From positions 9,794,979 through 9,858,978 of the forward strand of contig CM037843.1 in NCBI GenBank assembly GCA_021234535.1: a stretch of 64,000 nucleotides of DNA, given 5' to 3'. Shown here piece after piece: positions 51,001 to 63,820 of this stretch. The notes under the pieces are model-generated. The model did not search any database. It was not told where the DNA came from and worked only from the letters and a program-made list of their open reading frames with translations. Numbering within the stretch: the stretch's first letter is position 1; the number at the start of each line of letters is the position of its first letter. The stretch is from Stichopus chloronotus. Lineage: Eukaryota > Echinodermata > Holothuroidea > Aspidochirotida > Stichopodidae. Position numbers and translations under genes: made by a program.

Positions 51001-54000
51001 ATAATGTCTAACTTGAACTTTTAATAATTAACTTCATTGGCACTAACATTATGACAGACTATTACTGAAAGATGTCTAAGCTGAGCTTATGCTTTATCCC
51101 AAGTGAAAAGTTGCCCAGTCAAGATTAGCTGGTAAAAAACAATAACAGAAGTCTCATCCAGCGTTACCGTACCTCCTAAACATATCACGCAAAAGTAATT
51201 TGTGTGCAGAACATAAAAATAAAAAAGTTATTAATGATAAACACTATGATGGAGAGATCGTTCATGTACCATCAAATAATTAAGAAAATTTAGCCTTTTA
51301 CAACAAATAATGGTTAATGGAGCTTTGCCCTCAAGAGTGGCAGCAACTATTTGCAGCACTGTTAATCCCTCTTAATATTTTAAGCATCTAACAACAGATG
51401 GTCGTGGAACCATCGGGATAGATTTTCAATTATTTACAAAATTGCTTCTCTTCATAAACAGAGACACACGCCCGAGGACTGATCGCTTTAGTGTGTAATT
51501 TACACAAATAACTGTTTCACCTTCTATAATTCCTGCTATTTACAAAATTTGCCTGAACCCTGGAAACGTATAAACATAATGAAGATGAGTTTAAAAGTCT
51601 AAAAGATCGAGGCAATGTTTTATTCTTTTCCTAATCGATGCATTTACAAATGCAATACGAAGAAAGCATCATATTAACTTACATGTGGATCATATATGCG
51701 TCTATGATCCACGTATTTAAGATTCACAGTGCAGTGTGATATTAACATTTTACACTGTGATATGAAAAATTTACAAAGAAAATGGTTAGATATTTGAGCG
51801 ATATTCCACATCGTAAGGAATGGTTGTTGATTTTATTTCTGTATCAGACCGGTAATATATTGGCTTACGTGGTGTGGTTTATTCAGATTTATTTTGCATT
51901 ATATGTGTGAAAAAATGCACAACTAACTTCCGTCATATTTGTATATTTTATTATGAAAGAAATGTTTTAGCACCAGATTAAAACAGTTTACTACTGGCGG
52001 TATAGATTCATTTGGTTCATCTTTATGGTACACCCACAACCATGATCTTTGTGTTCTGTGTCGCATTACGGGTAATGAAGATTTATGTAGGATAATCGAA
52101 CGACATTAAAAAAAAAAATAGAAGAATGGAATATCTTACAAAATTATTCAGGCTAAAGGAAAGCGAAATAATGTTGATATAAATAGCTGCTTCTCCTCTC
52201 AGACATGGAGCTCATCCACTGTTTCCGTTACCATGACGATAAAATGACGTTATGCACTTCTTACGTCGTTATTGTTTTACTGCTTGACTATGGTATACAA
52301 AGATGGCATATGAGTGAGTTTCTTGAACTTTTTCATCGACAGTGGCGTGCAAAAAGAGAAAATTATTAACTGCAGATGGCACCTTTAAGTGGGGAGTGTA
52401 TTTGAGATTTCACGAACTTTAGAAAGGTATTCACAAAATGCAAACGGTAGAGATTTCGGTACCAGTGAGCCCCTTAGCAATGCGACATTTAAATCTATCG
52501 GTCAGTCTAGAACTTCTGGAGAAAAGAGGCGTTGAATAAAGTATGAGGCTGTATCTTCCATTGTCAAAAGAACACACGTGACTTTGGATATCTGTTTTAC
52601 CTCATGGCGACAGATCTTGTAATTTTACATAATTTATGAGCATTTTTGATTAACCTTTCGTCCGTAACACTCAGCCGAGCTTATACATAAAGCCTTTAGT
52701 TTAGGTTGGCATTGACTGATTTGAGTGAAGGTGAAAAACGTTTCAAGTACACCACAAATTATAATCGCAATGTCATTTCAGCTGTTATTTGATATATAAA
52801 CATAATAGTAACATCAGCTAACATAAGGCTCAGTGAATACTCATGCATTTACGTATATTACAGGCAGGTAACACCCTTCAGGCCTACCTTCATTTTCGTC
52901 ATACCGTTGATATTTACAATCCTCCTGTTCAGAAGACAGAACGGAGGAAAAGTTAAAAAAAAAAAACTAATGTTAGTAACGTGATTTACATTAGATTCAT
53001 TTAAGACGAAAAGAGGGCGTTTACTGATTTAGCCAAGTCATATCTTAATCATGGCGCTGTAATGACTCCATAATGGAATAACCGAAATGCTACGTACGAG
53101 CCGTCCGTATGTCCGCAGTGGCAAACATTCTTGATCATTATCAACCAATAAATACATCTTTCCGGATGTACTCGAACCATAAGAGTGAATCCCTCTCGAT
53201 ATATTACAAAACTTTTCTCAGCTGAAAACCTGAAGACAATTGGTATACACTACCACAATACATGACAGATTCGTAATCTGCAATAAGATTGACGGTAACA
53301 AAATGAACTTTTCTCTTTCTTTTCATCAGATTCAACGATCACACCTATAAGAGTTAATCCAGTCATCTTCTACATTACCTGTAGCAAGGGAGACCAACGG
53401 CAAGATTTTATTTTCGTGAAAGAAAGAGTAAACCAGAGGTCTCGACTTTCTGATTGTTCTTCCTATTGGATGCACTTGGATTAAGAGGGAAAAGATAATC
53501 AAAGAGAAGGATACATGAATTGAAAATAAAACAAACACATCATCAAAGACACTATGTACTCTATAATCAATTATTTTCAAGTACTGGTCTCATATATGAC
53601 ACCAGAGAATACTCAACAGTTCTTAGGGTTTCACACAACACAGTGGAACAAGTGCACTCGGTATGGAAGAGAGTCCAATTTTTATTGTTTTCATTGTTTT
53701 CACTGTCAATTATGACAAAGTTGATAGATTGGAGTAGAAGCAATTCATATACCAGAAAAGATGCTACAAATTAGACTGGTATTCCTGATTAGTTGTATAG
53801 GTAATGTTTATTTGGATTTTTTTCCAGGATGGTGAAAGACGGGAGAAAACCTTCATGGCATTAGCCTGTTCCATTTTTCTTTGGGGGGACAGATGACTTG
53901 CGCGACACGTATAAAGTAAAGAATAATTTTCATGTGCCTAGTGTCAGGTGCACCTTTCATCACCTGGTCGTTTTAAGTTCTTGAGCTAACTCGGCCTTCG

Positions 54001-54853
54001 TCTGCGTTGTATAGGCGTATACGATTCGGTGCTTAATTAATTAGTTTTTGAGATGAATTTAGAAGTTGCCTTCTTTGTGTGACAAGTTAATTGATGACAG
54101 ACTTGGAAAGCTGCATAGATGAGATCTGCATTGTGTTGATAGAGCAACGTGACGAACACAACAACAGATGTGCTTTTTTTGTATTCGACTCGATACGATA
54201 TCTGGTTGAGAGCAATGATCTATTTTCTTTTATTTTTGTTTTCTTTTCATATCTACATGTTAATCCTGTTGGCGTCACAACATCAGAGATGTTAATCATA
54301 CGCGGCTGGATAAGACAGACTCTGCCACTGATATTTGACAAATCTATGAATTATTAATTTTATAATCATTGCAAAGCGTATACATGATTGATCGATGGTC
54401 TCCAGACAAACTCTAAATGAACAACATTAAAGAGCATCATAAGAGGTCTGTTGTTCGTTATATCGTCTTTCTGTAAATGTTATTCGATGTGGAGTTGGAA
54501 GTTTGGCCCATCGGCTTAAAATCAAGAGATTAAGTTTGTAAGTTTGCGTCAGAGTAACAAAGTTAACAGCAAGTTCGCAGCTACGGGAGTAGGAGGGAGG
54601 ATGCAAAATCACATCCATCACATTACGCTTTGCCGCTTGCTGTGGGAATGCTATATACTTAGAGACATACTTAGAGACATGGAACGATTAAGGAAGTGAG
54701 AAAAGTTTGTCCGTTAAGAAAAAAAAAACACGGTATTGTTAGCCCCATTTTACATCGGAGCTCTTTCGCAAAATCAATTTTTATACCCCTCCACTTGTAC
54801 GGCAAGCAATTTAATTTAAAAGTTTGAGGATGGGGAAGCACATATGGGCTCAC
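48063..54853. other. Intergenic stretch, no gene recognised
   Basis: AT-rich sequence with a T20-like run near 49085, G-runs near 49711 and 50241 and a short GT repeat near 50440. A GC-richer patch at 49260-49460 contains gatcggctcttatcccttgg. No convincing exon is seen between 50.3 and 53.3 kb. Confidence 0.35.
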
Positions 54854-54950
54854 CAAGGACTTCGCGCCATGTTGATTGTGGATGAACACCGGCGAGATTC
54901 GAATACACTTTTCGAGAGTCTCCACATGATAAGAGGATAGACAGGGCTGA

Positions 54951-55241
54951 AACAAGACAATCGAGCCCAAACCTACCCCCGGGACAGCCGTTAAACGTCC
55001 CTATCAGACGGGGTTAATAACCAGCCCACCTCACAACCCGTCAGTTGTAACGAGCAACCTGAAGCGGAGAAGATCTAAATCGGACAACAGAAACCCAAAT
55101 AACCCCGTCAGCACCGCTGTAAACACCTTTACTGTGTACAAGGCAAATCTGAGTTCAGTGAAAATTTCCAAGTGGTCCCACCGCGGAGTTTCATCCGTGG
55201 TCCCAAAGATTCCAGAGAAGACACTCTTACCACAAAGCTAA
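54951..55241 (+). other. GC-richer 96-codon open frame without start codon
   Basis: The frame opens after a TGA at 54948 and runs to TAA at 55239-55241. It contains PSVVTSNLKRRRSKSDNRNP and later KISKWSHRGVSSVVPKIPEK. Base composition (near 48% GC) and the Ser/Pro/Lys/Arg-rich product differ from the surroundings. It could be an exon or a fragment of a transposon ORF; I recognise no family. Confidence 0.25.
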
Positions 55242-55250
55242 ACATCAACC

Positions 55251-55268
55251 CCCCCCCCCAAAAAAAAT

Positions 55269-55299
<31 letters not shown>

Positions 55300-55346
55300 C
55301 CCTGGTTAGCAGCCTGTTCAATATGCACGCTGCTGCTGCTGCTGCT
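55251..55346. repeat. Low-complexity cluster: C-run, (TAA)n and (CTG)n
   Basis: A run of nine C is followed by an A-run, then about ten AAT/TAA units (about 55268-55296), and then five CTG units (about 55331-55345). Confidence 0.85.
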
Positions 55347-57316
55347 GGGCACTGTCTCTATGTTTTGGAAGAACTAATAATATAATTGTAAAAGTTTTTC
55401 CCATATTTGACATATTGCTCAAATTATGTATGATGGTTTGCACAGATATTGAGTAGCACTAACTATTGTTCAATAGAGTAGCGCTTACTAACCTGGGTTT
55501 TGATTTTTCTTCCATGACACACAGTTTCGTTTTATTACTCATTGATGAATACAGTATGTAGACACTAACTACAATTTACCCTACGTGGAGATAAGCAAGT
55601 CATCGTGCACTCATGCACCGACTTTTCTCATGGGTCTGTACTCGCCTTTTGTCCGAAACACGTCAGTGATTTTCAATATTTCACAAAAACATTCACTGTT
55701 AGTGTGTTTGATCAAGATAGCTCCTCTCGGCACATTCATCGATGAATATTCCTCTTGTATCGTGAATTGTTGTCAGGCGGATTCCACCTGATTAAATCTC
55801 CCATTCCTTCTGATATTTGTAACCTTGAATGTGATCTAATTTATTTTGACATCCAATCGATGGATCAATAAGTCATGCATTCACAAACAGCGGGGCAGCA
55901 TGCGGAGGAAGCGTGGTCTTCAAAAGGTTAACGTCGAGGTGTGACTAAGACCTAAGACCACATAAATGCAACAAACCTCATGGGTGAGAAGAACTGCGCA
56001 TAAGAATTAGAATTATCAGTTTCTTAGGCTAAAGAAAAAAGATTCGTCTCGCCAATCTGCAGGTGTACGACCGGTGCAACGGCAAAATTCAATAACAGCG
56101 CTTGGAAAATTGTAGAGGATCATTTTACAACATAAAAAAAAATGAAGGTAAGGTTTGTAAAACGTGTATACTTGAATTAAACAATCATCATGACTATTAA
56201 GCCAGAGAGAAGCCATGTTCATGTCTTTTGACCGTACTTGTTTGCAGTGATCTTTTGTTTTCACATATTTTTACGTAAAACTTTAAAGCAGTGACAGTTA
56301 CAATTAAACTATGCAATTAAGAAGCTTGTCAAGTTCATAAATTACTTGAGTACTATCGTGTTGTACGAGCGCACTGAACTCAAGTGTAATCTAGGCAACC
56401 GATGCTTGACCAGGACGCGGCGGGAGGTGTGTGGGGGGGGGGGGGGGTATTATACAGTCACTATTTTAATCGAAACTCATAGTTATTGTCTTTTGCTTAG
56501 AACTGCACATTCAAGTACCCAGTTGGATTAAACCATCAGAGATGATAAAGATTGCATTACGCCAGTTCCGCTTTCATTTTAACTCACGTCACGTGGTTTT
56601 GCATGACTTTGGAACTTAAGTCAACCATGTAACGGTGGACTTCCTACGTTCAATAAAACCAGGTTTGCTTCGATGTCGTTACACTAATAGGTATTACTAT
56701 GTCCTCAAACACTTCCTTCGATGTGAAGAATATAACTGGCTGACTGGAAACTACATCAAGTACCGTATGCAAGGTGGTTCTTTGAACGCTGCTGTTTGAT
56801 CTAATTCCTAGGCCTCCGTAACTATACAGGTAATTGAACTCCATTGATGGAAGAGACGAACGGAGAAATGACGTATGCAACTGCTAATGAGAAAAGTAAA
56901 GCAGATATCAATTTCAACCGCTGCTGGTAGCTGACAACGCCGCTGTAAACTGGAAAGTACTTTACCTTCATTCGAATGTAAATCAACTGATAAATTCATC
57001 AGTAAACGAATTCATTTTAATGCCACAAAATCGAATCCATATAGTGTCCAATTCCCTAATGTGTACCTGTCACGATGGAACCAAGTACAGGCCTCAGTGT
57101 CAGTAATGAAGTGATGTCGATGACGTCACTTCCTCTCGCTGCTCATGTGTGTATACAGTGGATGCATGTGTTTTTTAATTCAAACCCTTAAGTAAATTTG
57201 ATTACTTGAACATCATATGGGGATTGAGAAGCATCTTGGTTTGATGATACAATTACAAAAATAACTTTTTGCTACGTACTACACATAGTGACGTTATTAT
57301 ATTTTGTTGTACAGAA
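55347..57316. other. Intergenic stretch with a possible CRE/ETS promoter element
   Basis: No gene is recognised. A G-run lies near 56431. At 57121, TGACGTCACTTCC joins a CRE to an ETS-type GGAA core on the - strand. About 120 bases further along the - strand there is an ATG at 56999, followed after 34 bases by a donor GAAG/gtaaagt. Confidence 0.3.
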
Positions 57317-57522
57317 CAGGCCCGTAACCGGGGGGGGGGGGGGGGTTCAGGGGGTTCTGACGAATCCCCCCCCCCCCCACAAGATCATGAGTTCCGCTCA
57401 GCCTATACCTTCGTTAGCAACATGTATAAAAAGTTTTAATTAGTTGGTCATGATTGTTGGGTAAAATGTTCCACTTGTGGTAAAATCGAACGGGCTCCCT
57501 GAAAAAGCTGCACACGGGCCTG
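57317..57522 (+). mobile_element. 206-bp CAGGCCCGT TIR element (MITE)
   Basis: It begins CAGGCCCGT and ends ACGGGCCTG, perfect 9-bp inverted repeats. It contains G16 (57330-57345) and C13 (57366-57378) tracts that could pair with each other. A truncated inverted copy lies at 27466-27632. Flanks gtacagaa and cctgagaa share only the last four bases, so the duplication is doubtful. Confidence 0.75.
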
Positions 57523-58358
57523 CCTGAGAAACACACACACAGAAAAAGAAAAAGTGCAAAGACCTACATATTTTATACTCCCTGTCATTGAAGAGTATGA
57601 AGTTCAAGTCGAGACCAAAAGAGCTTAATCTTGACCTTCACTATAGAAGCACTGTATTTGTTGAACTTAATATAAACTACATATATACAGTTTCTGCCCA
57701 GATTTCAGTTTTGGGGTTATCAGGGTTGGGGTTTTACAGGGTTGTCAAGCTTTTATTCCTCCTGACCCACAAACATCTCTTGATCCTTACAAAAAAATTA
57801 CGTTCTTTGTACTACCTTTATGCAAACTTCATCAACAACAAAACAAACCAGTCAGTGAATCTCCCCGTATTTCCCGTCCCAAGATATTATCTTTGTAATT
57901 TTCACAAGTTGGCAAATCTGACCCTTAATATCCTTTCCCTTTTACTAAAACTAAATCTTCTATTATATTTATAGATAGTTTGCAATGTAACCCCTGTTTG
58001 CATATAGTTTTAATTTCCACCAAATCAATACCATTTCAATGCTAGTACTAAATGTGGCATGTCCATGTACTAAATATTCAAGAGTTCACTCAAAGCTTCA
58101 GTTCTTGATATATGGCATTTACAAGATAGGTTTCACAACCTCGCAACAAGCAATTACAATACACAACAAGTTTGGGCTACGAGTACCATCGCAAATTCTA
58201 GACGCAAGAAGACGCAATGATGTTAGCCTATTCAGGAAGAGAGATTAAACCTAACGATCTCGTAAGTTCACACGTTTAAACAGTTTATTTTAAATTGACT
58301 TAAAGGGGAAGGGTGTGGATTAGTGCTTATGTACAATCTTAATCCATTACTGAAACGG

Positions 58359-58505
58359 ACCAGTTTTGCGAAATAATTCGTCTGCTTTATTCAATACTAG
58401 CGCAATTATGGTCGAACTTTCCGTTAGTAGGTGTGCAAGATTCGGATACGATGAAGACATTTAATAATACCAAATGGCAAGATGTAACTCCCGTGAAAGG
58501 AAAGT
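58359..58505 (+). repeat. Dispersed repeat, copy A
   Basis: Shares with 63665-63820, in the same order, accagtt.tg.gaaa, tattcaatactagc, a tagtc/ggtcgaa..tttc box and aagatgtaa.tc.cgtgaaa. Related fragments lie near 35430-35600 and 38002-38060. Confidence 0.5.
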
Positions 58506-61500
58506 AATTCAACCCCCCCCCCCCCATTAAGAAACACAAACATGGAAATGTGTATATCCGTTACTGTGTATCTAAATATCAAATTAGACGTAGATATAAA
58601 CACAAGGCCGCAATGGCAAATCCTAAATTGACGAATACACTCAAGTTTGATCGTTCTTCTATAGAGACAGGCACAGAGTACAAATGTAATTATGCGAAGT
58701 ATACTCTCCCATGAGTTCTATTCTTAGTCATCGAAAAAAGTGCCATGAGATTAAACATTAAGTGTATATCAGTCTCAGATGCCTTTTGAAGATGCAATTT
58801 ACATCAGTTTTCAGCAAACTGCTTTATCACAAAAAGGCCTGTGTGGGAGAAATGTAAAATGAATTATCTGTAGCCGTCTTGGTAAGATGAATCACATTAC
58901 TAATCTGTTAATTCAGCAAGTGCAGTTCTCTTCATGAACACATTGTAATCAACAAAGTAAAGAGTAGCAAGCACTAGCTGACTGTACTTTGTCTATATAC
59001 TCACTAGGTATCACTACATAGTCTCTATATACCGGTACCGCAGTCTTTGTAGCCACTGCACAGCTAATATAGTCGCATGTAATCCCTTTATTGCACACGT
59101 AGTGCTTAGTTGATGTATTTTCATCAGCAAATTTAAAAAAGTGAGTCAAACCCTTCTTTCTTAAAGCATTCAAATCCTTCTTTTTGTTTCTTTTATACTT
59201 TCCATGAAGAGGATGCTGGAAACGCTATTGAGGTACTATGATATAGAATAATCGTGATAAAACGCGGCCTATCGCAATCAATTTTTAACCTGAAACAAAA
59301 CTATGACCCGTTGCGGTCTACTTTAAAAGGACACAGAAAATCTCTCAAATTGAAAACTTATTCTATTCTCAATCGATTTTTCTCCATACAAATAACGTAC
59401 TAGTATACTTGTTTACGTCGATGGAAATATGCCTATGTGCAAGCGACTGAAATAATTTTTAAAATGAACACATAAAAACTTGTTCAACTATAAAGAATTG
59501 ATGAAACAAAACAAAATCCGAAGACCGTAAAAGTATTTCCCATTCACTACGAGGGAATAAAAATAGGATTACACTATAGAGGCAAGTGAACAAACTAGAA
59601 ATTTTGACTGTATAAATTTGCATGCAAGATGGACAAAAAAAAATGGAGAAACGATGGGTTTCGCAAAAGGCAAAGCACATAACCGAACATTCAATCAGCC
59701 CCTTCGCAAGTCCACAATCTCAACTGTTCATTTACAGTCCTAAAATCGGAAGCTAAACAAGACCATGTCTTATCTATACGACAAGTGCCAAAAAGAGTTT
59801 ATCGTCGAAGATATTCAATTTCTCTTGTTTTAGACTAATTGCAAATACACAGAGGGTTCGCACTTGGTGCTCTGTATCCTGGACAGCAGGTAAACATTCT
59901 GTAAGTCTTTTTCTTTTTTTGTTTTCTTTTTCGTCTAAAACGTTGCGTTATAATCTGTCAATAAGTTCATGTATTTCACCCCTATGTATGGTAAGAGCGG
60001 TTTGTTCATGTTTCATGCATCCCACAATTCCTTACGGGAATCGAGATTGCGAAAGGCGTATTGGAGAGAAATTTATCAATATGTCATCATCTTTGTTCAG
60101 AATGTTCGGTTTTTCCAAATACTTATCCTCACCTCTCCCTAATCACTTACCTTATGATTTAAAAATATTAGTTGTATAAGTCACAAAATAACTAAATCAA
60201 CATATCACCTGCCGAGTATAGCTGGATGTAATTGGTGAATAAACTACGGCATGATCATATGTGTTCTACTAATAGTTGATAATCGGAAATAATAATATTT
60301 CGTATACTTTTTTCTTTTCTCACAATAATTTCTCAATATTTTTGTTAACTGTTCTACTAGCTCACTCCCTCTCTCTGTATTTACACGTCATTTGACTTAC
60401 TCGCATGCTGTTTGCCTAACAGCGTAATATCGATCACGACTTGTATGTCACACAAAAGTTCGATTGCATAAATTTGTAAAACATAATGACTTTGAACCTT
60501 TGGTATAATTGGGATATTGTCCTCTGCTATTGAATTAAGGATTTTTAGGCCCAGCAAAGATGACGTAAATCAACGCTCATAAGATGTTCAAAGTTCGTCA
60601 AGAAAATTTAACTCCCGTTAGGCAACGATTTGTTGTGTACTCCTACAAGGCGAGCGTTTGCTTTGCACGTAGAAGTATATAGAACATGAAACGCACATTT
60701 TAGAGTATTGATCACATTAGTCATCAAATATGTTGAGAATAGCCTCACTTTTAATCAAACTCCATCAAACATTGATCACTTTACAAACAAATTTCTGTTT
60801 TACAGTTGCCTCAAGAGTAAACATAAAGTGAGAGAATAAACTTTAAGGAAGGGACTCACATGATGTATGTTATGTTATCTTTTGTTTGCTTAACCTTTAT
60901 TTCAAGAGCAATCGAGAACTTAATACACATACGTCCCTAGGGTTTTATTTTGGAAGCTGCTATTGTCTCCTTTAAAAATATTGACATCATTTAACAGTAT
61001 GAAACCCTGAAATCAAGTAATTAAGATTATCTATTTAATTTATTATTTAAATATATAGTCCTAACAAAAGAAATACTGATACTCTGCAACAGACCGCATC
61101 ATTGGGTTTGCATTTTCTTCAAACTTTGAGAAGCCATAACTTAAAACGGTAATATATGTAAACACAATTTAAACGGATAACATCATTTGCGGTTTTTCTC
61201 TGCAACTTTTGAATGAAGCCAGCTTTTTTTTTTTTTTGACATCATGGCAATGAAGATTTATTGCTAGGCATACATGCTGAATTTTCTCGCACATGCAATG
61301 AACTTTGGATCCGGGTATAGCAATTTTAGAACCCGGATCTGACATCGTCGGTTGGGTACCCGATGCAAACACTGTCAATTATGTTTTCCCCTTTTTTGTC
61401 CTTGTTGTTGTAATATTTAAGTCACATAGTTCATCATGCAGATTGCTTAAATTACTCCTTCAAGGTCTTAAGTAAATCCTTTTTTTGTTCTAATATCTAC

Positions 61501-63664
61501 AACAGATCTTCCTGATCTATATAAAAAAATCTTTTTGGCAGAAGAGAGATTACAAACCAAATCAGGACTGAAGTTAAACTATAAATCTGTTAGTAAGTGC
61601 ACCCATTGTTTCAGATTTGAAATAGCCTTCGTTTGAAAGATCATTTAAAATGTTCCCTTTGCTCTCTGATTCGTTTGCACTGACGCATGCTTACGTCTTC
61701 CAAATTACTTCAGTTCATAGGCATTTTTTGTAAAATTCCTTTGATTGTGACTTATACAACCGTATGGTTACTAATATATTGGGTTTTCCTTAACAATCTC
61801 ACGCTTCCTCCCAGTCAAAAGACTTTTATCTCGATTCTGCATAGTGGCCTTGTCATCCACTGAACACAAATGATTTTACAGTCGGTTGGGTTAGGGATAC
61901 AATCTAACTGAATGCAAAATACTTTTAAAGGTACCTGTTTATATTTCATCAGTCTAAGGAAGGGAGCTTACTGTTCTAAAAAAAAAAAATACTTAAAAAA
62001 ACTTAAAACTTAAAATAAATACGAAACTTTGTCTTTAACTTAAGCTTAAAATTAAGGTTGACTAATAAAGCTATTTAGATTAAATAAAGTTAAACAGATG
62101 CCTATTTTTTTTTCTTGTGTTTATTGCCTATTGTCAAAGCGAGACATTCAATATAATATAAAGAAATCAAATAAATCTAGTCTGATCTTCAAATTAAATG
62201 TACATTTTATTTGAAAAATAAACACAACTAGAAAGCACACCCAACCCCCCTTATATGTCAACTGAATTATAATTGATGAAATAATGGTAGAAATATGAGA
62301 GTGTTATAATTTATAATCGAACTATTCCCTAGGATGATAAAATACCTTTTTTACATATTTCTGAAGGAAATACTGCAGTGACAAGTTAGAACTGTGTTCA
62401 TAAAGGGAAAGAGCATATTTCATTTCAGTAGAGTCACTTGCAACCCTGTACCATATTTTGTTCATAACACAACGTACTGATGTTTAAAGAAACAAGACCG
62501 ATCTTCCCAAGATGAATTTCACGTTGCCGAAAAGGTTTCACAATGTCACATACTACCACAAACGATCTTCGTTGTTCTTTGAGATTAAAGTGCTAATTTA
62601 AACTTGATATTTGCGACTACTGAACGATTAGATTGGGTTCATGTAAATTCATTTTCAAATATTGTGAGAATAAAGGTCAATCTCTAAACAAATTCTAACT
62701 TTGGTTTTCAAGCAAGTTGAGATAATAAAGAAACGCAACATTGATTCAGCTAATCTGTTATAATACGACGGATTTGCCATAATACAAAGCACCACAATGA
62801 AATCGATATTTGTTTAAAATCGATCTTTCAAAAAAGTGAATGATTGTGATTTTCAACAAATAAATAGACTACGTTTTTACCTAGGTCTATTTTGTTTAAT
62901 GAGATTTCAATCTTTACAACTGGTAAAGCTTTTTTAATAAGTTAACACTTGGCACATCTCTGAAACTCAGGTTTAGTGAATTCCAAAAAGATACTTTCTC
63001 CACTTACTTCTGGCATGTTTGTGTGCAAATCTTGTTCTAGTTGGTTAACATAAAGTTCTCCAATATGAGTTTGATGCATTTTTTTAACTTGTTACGAATT
63101 TCACGGAAACTGTTGCAAGCGTGTTGTCTTCTTATACGTTATCGCTTTATTTGGAAGGAACTTCATCGCCTTATCTGAATACTTCGAGGGATGTACAGAT
63201 CTTCTCTATTTATTTAAAGTGGTTTTTGAAACAGATAAACTGCATTGGCCCCAATTGTAACATTCAACACTGACGGTCAGAGATGTTTACCGATCGACTG
63301 AAAACCTCGACATCCACGTTCGTAAAGGGGCCCTGCAGTGATTGACAAACTAGGGATTCACTGCCTCATTCGCACATAAGTATCCGGTGTGTAAACACAT
63401 TAGCAGTGCATCGCGTCTTTAAACTAAAGGTTAGGTGTAAAGCCTGACAAAACAATGAATGTTTTTAATATTGAAGTTGTTTGTTCATTTACTACGTTTG
63501 TTTTACCAGCAGAATACTTCGTCAAATGTGATATGTAATCCGACAATGTACGACAGATTACTAATTTGCAACAAAAAGAAAAGTAACTGACAATCTTCTT
63601 CAACTGATAATGAAATGACAACAAGTAGAAATTTCTGCGGCATCGCACAGGATTTCCCACACGT

Positions 63665-63820
63665 ACCAGTTCTGGGAAAGATCTCAGTTCATTATTTAAT
63701 ACTAGCACAGTGATAGTCTAAAGGAAAGTTTCTGTCAAGTTGGGAAAGTTGAATGGCAGGGACAATTTATATTCAACAAGAAAAGAGACTGGTAAGATGT
63801 AATTCTCGTGAAAAGAACAG
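63665..63820 (+). repeat. Dispersed repeat, copy B
   Basis: Direct-orientation relative of 58359-58505 with the same ordered boxes; it has a short insertion before the final aagatgtaattctcgtgaaa box. Confidence 0.5.
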
